Below are positions 63,911 through 64,000 of a stretch of 64,000 nt of DNA, piece by piece. Below the pieces are notes generated by a model that saw only the letters and a list, made by a program, of their open reading frames with translations, made no database searches and had not been told where the DNA came from. This stretch comes from Syntrophus buswellii (GTDB taxonomy: Bacteria; Desulfobacterota; Syntrophia; Syntrophales; Syntrophaceae): assembly GCF_046097065.1 (NCBI RefSeq), contig NZ_CP175563.1:2914001-2978000 (forward strand), read 5' to 3'. Position 1 is the first letter of the stretch. Each line of letters starts with the position of its first letter. Both the position numbers and the translations under genes were made by a program.

Positions 63911-63956
63911 GACAGGACCGGCAACATAAAATAAGGGTGCTTCACCCGATATGCAT

Positions 63957-63992
63957 AAAAGGCAGAGTCATGTCCAATGGCTCTGCCTTTTT
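63957..63992 (+). terminator. Terminator of the formate dehydrogenase operon
   Basis: AAAAGGCAGAG and CTCTGCCTTTT form an 11-bp stem around a 13-base loop, with a T-run, 46 bases after fdnI. A smaller hairpin, GGGTG-CTT-CACCC, lies at 63935-63947. Confidence 0.9.
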
Positions 63993-64000
63993 GCGTGGAG

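Overview
The window looks like a chromosome segment of a strictly anaerobic Gram-negative bacterium, most likely a member of the former Deltaproteobacteria (Desulfobacterota; a Syntrophales-like organism would fit). The reasons are a selenocysteine-containing, Tat-exported formate dehydrogenase, outer-membrane proteins (TonB-dependent receptor, ExbB/ExbD/TonB, OmpA-like lipoprotein), PEP-CTERM sorting, UbiD/UbiX decarboxylation genes and many molybdenum/tungsten genes. No rRNA, tRNA or CRISPR array was recognised. The taxonomic call is inference from gene content, not from a marker gene.

Layout. 1-3.6 kb: a PAS/HisKA protein without an ATPase domain, a single-domain response regulator, a nitroreductase, an isochorismatase-like hydrolase and a ModE-like DNA-binding protein. 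3.9-10.6 kb: an IS3 fragment, an alkaline phosphatase, a TrmO-FmdE fusion, a large IS1634-like transposase fragment abutting a decayed molybdate transporter (modA intact, modB with an in-frame TGA, modC absent), a fragment of a molybdopterin oxidoreductase, and a molbindin (Mop). 10.8-16.5 kb: XdhC, a DUF364 protein, an exported UbiD-type decarboxylase, an LpdD-like prFMN chaperone, UbiX and an MFS exporter. 16.7-19.4 kb: a Pat-like acyl-CoA synthetase/GNAT protein.

19.8-31.2 kb is the centrepiece: twelve tightly packed minus-strand genes (DUF364, FmdE, TonB, FecCD permease, ATPase, ExbB, ExbD, DUF364, two substrate-binding proteins with a methyltransferase between them, and a TonB-dependent receptor). 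It is a complete outer-membrane-to-cytoplasm uptake system bundled with metal-chelation-type proteins whose substrate is unknown. Its upstream region shares short sequence elements with modA, moaA and formate dehydrogenase control regions, so molybdenum or tungsten uptake is a reasonable hypothesis, made more attractive by the broken ModABC.

31.7-44 kb is envelope and signalling: a CHASE2 hybrid histidine kinase with an OmpA remnant in front of it, a PEP-CTERM protein built from exact 570-bp repeats, a lipoprotein, a MerR regulator beside a free-standing copy of its effector domain, an outer-membrane protein, and an OmpA/FecR pair. 44-56 kb is mostly housekeeping: dGTPase, cupin, Tim44-like protein, MalQ, a selenium-linked cysteine desulfurase plus YedF, a corrinoid adenosyltransferase, a secreted HEXXH protein, a lipocalin, an HD-domain protein and MoaA. 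56.6-57.2 kb holds two insertion-sequence tails.

57.3-64 kb is the formate dehydrogenase locus: an FmdE-like zinc protein, FdhE, the selenoprotein catalytic subunit (Sec196, read through an in-frame TGA), the Fe-S subunit and the cytochrome b subunit, closed by a terminator. MoaA, XdhC, Mop, ModA, YedF and the desulfurase all supply or handle the molybdenum/tungsten cofactor or selenium that this enzyme needs, so a large part of the window converges on metalloenzyme maturation.
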